A stretch of 9,307 nt of DNA from assembly GCA_016288175.1 (NCBI GenBank), contig JAEEYN010000157.1, positions 1 through 9,307 on the forward strand. Reading direction: 5' to 3'. The DNA comes from Bacillota bacterium (GTDB taxonomy: Bacteria; Bacillota; Clostridia; Christensenellales; CAG-138). Below the pieces are notes generated by a model. That model made no database searches and was not told the DNA's origin. It saw only the letters and a program-made list of their open reading frames with translations. Positions within the stretch are counted from its first letter, which is position 1; each line of letters starts with the position of its first letter. A program made the translations under genes and the position numbers. Of this stretch, positions 6,346 to 9,307 are shown piece after piece.

Positions 6346-8391
6346 TTGAAAAAACGGCGCTTTAATTACGTTACGCTGATCGTTTATCTCGTGATATTCG
6401 GCGCGCTGATCCTGCTCATCGTATCCGGCAACAGGGGTGCGCAGAAGCCCGACGAGCTGAATACCGCGGATTTCTACAAAATCGTGAAGCAGGGCATGGC
6501 CGCCGAACCGGGCGGCGAGAATACCGCTGTCCAGGCTGTGCGGATCTCGGTGGAGACGCTGACCGGCATCTACGCGCCGGCTTCGGATGAGACCGTCACG
6601 AAGTTCAAAGAAGGCAAAAGTTACGATTTTATCGTAACGATCGATTCCGCCGAAGCGTTCCAGACGGAGATGTCGCACCTTATCGCCGCGCAGTATCCGG
6701 AAACCTTCCCGACGGTCGACAAGGTCACGATGCTCGACTACGGCTTCGACTGCCAGATCGAGCCGCCGCCGACAACGCCCTGGTACCTCATGTTCCTGCC
6801 GTATCTTCTCCTTTTCGCCGCGATGATCATCCCGATCGTCATCATGACGAGGGCGAGCGGCGCAAGGCAGGGCGCGAATTTCTCGAAGAGCCACGCACGC
6901 GTTGCGGATGATTCCGCCGGGAAAACGACCTTTGACGACGTCGCCGGCGCGGATGAGGAAAAGCAGGAGCTGAAGGAGATCGTCGATTTCCTCAAAAACC
7001 CGAAGGACTTCACCGAGATGGGCGCAAGGATCCCGAAGGGCGTTCTGCTCGTCGGCCCTCCGGGCACGGGTAAGACCCTTCTCGCGAAGGCGGTCGCGGG
7101 CGAAGCGAATGTTCCGTTCTTCTCGATCTCGAGCTCCGAATTCGTGGAGCTCTATGTCGGCGTCGGCGCGAGCCGCGTCCGCGATATGTTCCAGACGGCG
7201 AAGCGCAGCGCTCCGGCGATCATCTTCATCGACGAGATCGACGCTGTCGGCCGTCAGCGCGGCGCAGGCCTCGGCGGCGGACACGACGAAAGGGAGCAGA
7301 CGCTCAACCAGCTCCTTGTTGAGATGGACGGTTTCACAAACAGCCAGGGCATCATCGTCATGGCGGCGACCAACAGGCCGGACGTTCTCGACCCGGCGCT
7401 GCTGCGTCCCGGCCGTTTCGACCGCAGGATCACCGTCAATTATCCGGACGTGAAGGGCCGCAGGGAGATCCTGAACGTTCACGCAAGGAAAAAGCATTTC
7501 GAAAAGAACGTCGATCTCGACAAGATCGCGAAGCTGACGCCCGGTACGACCGGTGCGGACCTTGAGAACATCCTAAACGAAGCCGCGATCCTCGCAGTCC
7601 GCGGGAAGCGGAAGCTTATCAGCAACGCGGATATCGACGAAGCCATCAAACGCGTGCTCTACGGCCCCGAAAAGAAGAGCCGCACCGTTACGAAGGAGGA
7701 CCTCCGTGCAACGGCGTATCACGAGGTCGGCCATGCCGTCGTCGCGCACTGCACGCCGAAGGGCGAGCCTGTGCACGAGCTTTCGATCATTCCGCGCGGT
7801 CAGGCGGCGGGTTATACGAGGATGCTGCCGGACGACACATATACCCATGTTACGAAGGGCAAGCTCCTCGACGAGATCTGCGTCCTGCTCGGCGGACGGG
7901 CGGCGGAAACGCTTCTTCTTGAGGATATCTCCACCGGAGCGCAGAACGACCTCATGCGCGCGACGGATATTGCCCGCAGCATGGTCACGGAGTACGGCAT
8001 GAGCGACGAGATCGGTCCCGTCTACCTCACCGGCCAGCACGAGGTTTTCCTCGGAAGGAGCTTCGCGCAGCAGCAGAATTTCTCCGACGATCTTGCGGCG
8101 CGCATCGACGCCGAGATCCGCAGGATCATGGAGCAGCAGTCCGAAAGGGCGATAACGATCCTTGCGGACCACCGCGAAGGCATCGAAAGAGTTACGAAGT
8201 ACCTGCTCGCGCATGAGCAGATCACGGGCGAGGAATTCGTTCGCGAGTTCGAATTAAAGCCTGCGCTCGAGAGTCCTGCGGACGGCACCGAAGGTCCTGC
8301 GGACGGCACCGAAGGTCCTGCGGACGGCATTGAAGGTTCTGCGGACGGCACCGAGAGCCCTGCGTACGGCACCGAAGACCATGTAGAATAA
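6346..8391 (+). CDS. ftsH: ATP-dependent zinc metalloprotease FtsH with a repeat-containing tail
   Basis: A 681-aa membrane-anchored hexameric AAA+ protease that degrades damaged membrane proteins and selected cytosolic regulators. Order of parts: membrane segment about 8-27; extracytoplasmic domain about 28-145; membrane segment about 146-168; AAA module with Walker A GPPGTGKT (237-244), pore motif YVGVGASRVRD with Tyr at 270 where Phe is common, Walker B IIFIDEIDA (292-300) and the second region of homology with arginine fingers in RPGRFDR (354-360); then an M41 protease domain with HEVGH (459-463) and third zinc ligand Asp535 in STGAQNDLMRAT. Residues 642-676 are five 7-residue repeats. 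The start is TTG at 6346, 5 nt after GGGAGG. There is no better downstream start, because the first membrane segment follows immediately. The gene appears monocistronic, with its own promoter and terminator, and the tilS-hpt neighbours common in Bacillota are absent. Confidence 0.97.
   Translation: MKKRRFNYVTLIVYLVIFGALILLIVSGNRGAQKPDELNTADFYKIVKQGMAAEPGGENTAVQAVRISVETLTGIYAPASDETVTKFKEGKSYDFIVTIDSAEAFQTEMSHLIAAQYPETFPTVDKVTMLDYGFDCQIEPPPTTPWYLMFLPYLLLFAAMIIPIVIMTRASGARQGANFSKSHARVADDSAGKTTFDDVAGADEEKQELKEIVDFLKNPKDFTEMGARIPKGVLLVGPPGTGKTLLAKAVAGEANVPFFSISSSEFVELYVGVGASRVRDMFQTAKRSAPAIIFIDEIDAVGRQRGAGLGGGHDEREQTLNQLLVEMDGFTNSQGIIVMAATNRPDVLDPALLRPGRFDRRITVNYPDVKGRREILNVHARKKHFEKNVDLDKIAKLTPGTTGADLENILNEAAILAVRGKRKLISNADIDEAIKRVLYGPEKKSRTVTKEDLRATAYHEVGHAVVAHCTPKGEPVHELSIIPRGQAAGYTRMLPDDTYTHVTKGKLLDEICVLLGGRAAETLLLEDISTGAQNDLMRATDIARSMVTEYGMSDEIGPVYLTGQHEVFLGRSFAQQQNFSDDLAARIDAEIRRIMEQQSERAITILADHREGIERVTKYLLAHEQITGEEFVREFELKPALESPADGTEGPADGTEGPADGIEGSADGTESPAYGTEDHVE
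8269..8373 (+). repeat. Five 21-bp tandem repeats encoding the FtsH C-terminal tail
   Basis: Five contiguous in-frame 21-bp units encode ESPADGT, EGPADGT, EGPADGI, EGSADGT and ESPAYGT, followed by a degenerate GAAGAC start of a sixth unit. Units 2 and 3 are almost identical in DNA, while the outer units have diverged. That pattern suggests recent slippage or unequal exchange in the centre. Confidence 0.95.
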
Positions 8392-8403
8392 GAACCAACA
8401 ACG

Positions 8404-8432
8404 GCGAGCCGCAAACCGGCTCGCTTTTTCTT
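8404..8432 (+). terminator. Intrinsic terminator of ftsH
   Basis: GCGAGCCG (8404-8411) pairs perfectly with CGGCTCGC (8417-8424) around a CAAAC loop, followed by TTTTTCTT. It begins 12 bp after the ftsH stop and ends 6 bp before the next ATG. Confidence 0.9.
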
Positions 8433-8438
8433 AGCCGG

Positions 8439-9167
8439 ATGTTCGAAAACAGTCGTATCACAATCCAAAATACCGTCGGGCAAAGTTTTTCCGTTATGCG
8501 GGAAGGCGAACCTATCGGCACGGCCGTACTGTACGACAACCCGTTCCATGCGAGGCACCGCAATCTGAAGCTCAGCCTTTCGGAGTACGACTGTTCGGCC
8601 GCGGCGGAGCTGTTTGATCTGCTTGCGCAGGCAGCGGGGAAGCCCCTGCAGGTGATGCTTGGGAGCGAAGAAGCTGACCTTGCCGCGTTCCTGAAGGCGG
8701 GCGGATTTGCGTTGAAACGCCGCTGCTTTGAAGCGGAGGTCGGTCCGGAGGATCTGCTGGAAACGCCCCGCGAAGTACCCGCGCTCTCTGTCTGTACGGC
8801 CGGAGGAGCGGAATACAGGGAGTGCTGCCGCTTGCTGTTTTCGTGCTATCGGGTGACGCATGAAGCCGTCAGCCCGCTTACGGCGGACTTTGATACCTTC
8901 TGCGAACGGCTCCCGGAAACGGCGCTGTTTATACGCAGGGAGGACGGGAGACTGATGCATACGGCCTTTGTCGAGGGCAAAGAGATCGCCTATATCGCTT
9001 CCGAAACGCCGGATAAAGCGGCGCCGTTCGCGCTTGCGGCTGCCGAATACCTCTTTCGTGAACACCGGCGCATCCTTTTCGAGTGTGACGATTGCGATCC
9101 TGCGTCGATGCGGCTGCTCGACCTGTTCCGGCACGGGGAAGAGAGCTTCGATACTTACGTACGGTGA
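8439..9167 (+). CDS. GNAT-like N-acetyltransferase, function unknown
   Basis: A 242-aa cytoplasmic protein. The N-terminal half has a G-x-P-I-G-T-A-V-L-Y strand (23-32) and QVMLGSEEADLAAFLKAGGF (71-90), resembling the C-terminal part of a GNAT fold. The C-terminal half has LFIRREDGRLMHTAFVEGKEIAYIAS (163-188), an alpha helix over 193-208 (FALAAAEYLFREHRRI), and ILFECDDCDPASMRLLDLF (212-230), which matches the GNAT pattern of a late strand followed by a helix. It may therefore be a tandem or pseudo-duplicated GNAT. The canonical acetyl-CoA loop Q/RxxGxG/A is not obvious, so activity is uncertain. The ATG at 8439 has only a weak upstream site (AGCCGG) and follows the ftsH terminator by 6 bp. 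A later in-frame ATG at 8496-8498 would drop the first 19 residues and also lacks a clear site. Substrate unknown. Confidence 0.75.
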   Translation: MFENSRITIQNTVGQSFSVMREGEPIGTAVLYDNPFHARHRNLKLSLSEYDCSAAAELFDLLAQAAGKPLQVMLGSEEADLAAFLKAGGFALKRRCFEAEVGPEDLLETPREVPALSVCTAGGAEYRECCRLLFSCYRVTHEAVSPLTADFDTFCERLPETALFIRREDGRLMHTAFVEGKEIAYIASETPDKAAPFALAAAEYLFREHRRILFECDDCDPASMRLLDLFRHGEESFDTYVR

Positions 9168-9170
9168 AAG

Positions 9171-9185
9171 CCGCCGAGACGGCGG
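9171..9185 (+). other. Small GC hairpin after the GNAT gene
   Basis: CCGCC (9171-9175) pairs with GGCGG (9181-9185), starting 3 bp after the GNAT stop codon. No U-tract follows, so it is not a standard intrinsic terminator. It could protect the transcript 3' end. Confidence 0.4.
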
Positions 9186-9218
9186 GATATATCTTCATAC
9201 AGATCGTATCAATAAGTA

Positions 9219-9250
9219 AAACGGCCTTGCAAATCGGGGCCGTTTCTGTT
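9219..9250 (+). terminator. Probable terminator of the GNAT gene
   Basis: AAACGGCC (9219-9226) pairs perfectly with GGCCGTTT (9238-9245) around an 11-nt loop, followed by the U-rich but interrupted CTGTT. It is the only strong hairpin with downstream T residues after the GNAT gene, and it overlaps the promoter at 9227-9255. Confidence 0.6.
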
Positions 9251-9255
9251 ATAAT
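9227..9255 (+). promoter_or_regulatory. Near-consensus sigma-A promoter reading out of the window
   Basis: TTGCAA (9227-9232), a 17-bp spacer and TATAAT (9250-9255). The predicted start is near 9262, so the last about 45 bases would be the 5' leader of a gene beyond the window. That leader includes GTGAG/CTCAC complementary arms (about 9263-9285). No coding start is identifiable in it. Confidence 0.72.
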
Positions 9256-9307
9256 GCCGCCCGTGAGTTCGTGACCATCCTCACCGAAGCGCGGAAAATC
9301 CATAAGA

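Noticed and set aside
6295..7497. Minus-strand open frame of 400 codons opposite ftsH
   Set aside because: It lies antisense to the FtsH membrane and AAA regions, with no promoter or SD and a composition typical of a shadow frame.
8269..8373. CRISPR-like array
   Set aside because: The units are contiguous with no spacers, preserve the reading frame and lie inside ftsH, so this is a coding tandem repeat.
8022..9134. Minus-strand open frame of 370 codons across the ftsH end, its terminator and the GNAT gene
   Set aside because: It reads the 21-bp repeat as Pro/Ser-rich repeats and spans a strong plus-strand terminator. There is no SD, and no conserved domain is visible.

Overview
The window looks like chromosome from a Gram-positive, moderately GC-rich member of the Clostridia, probably of the Oscillospiraceae/Ruminococcaceae type. 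The evidence is consensus sigma-A promoters with 17-bp spacers, strong GGAGG ribosome binding sites, U-tract terminators, a lipobox-bearing ABC binding protein, and a secreted cell-wall amidase ending in a type I dockerin. The lineage is inferred from gene content and style, not from a marker phylogeny. I see no phage, IS, CRISPR, tRNA or rRNA. The genes are mostly housekeeping or cell-envelope, and I did not find a clear undescribed multi-gene system.

Layout. Positions 1-912 (minus strand) hold a purine-salvage operon, xpt then guaA, with guaA cut by the window edge. It is read from a promoter at 949-977 with a leader of only about 30 nt and no visible purine riboswitch. Two intrinsic terminators (984-1071) separate it from a monocistronic 827-aa secreted amidase gene (1109-3592, minus), which has a consensus TTGACA/TATAAT promoter. 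Positions 3760-6057 (minus) hold a three-gene ABC importer operon: lipoprotein, permease and ATPase, in that transcription order. The genes overlap by 4 and 14 bp, with a promoter at 6121-6149 and a terminator after the ATPase. A divergent intergenic region (6058-6345) also carries the promoter and a structured leader of ftsH.

On the plus strand, ftsH (6346-8391) starts at TTG and ends in five in-frame 21-bp tandem repeats. A strong terminator follows, and then a GNAT-like acetyltransferase gene (8439-9167). The last 140 bases hold a terminator hairpin whose loop carries the -35 box of a near-consensus promoter (9227-9255) that fires out of the window toward an unseen gene.

The genes form separate transcription units: purine salvage (Xpt makes XMP from xanthine, and GuaA converts XMP to GMP), cell-wall remodelling, solute uptake, membrane-protein quality control and an orphan acetyltransferase. 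The observations most worth following up are the amidase domain architecture, the FtsH repeat tail, the ftsH leader hairpin, the repeat pair in the ABC leader, and the nested terminator/promoter at the right end.
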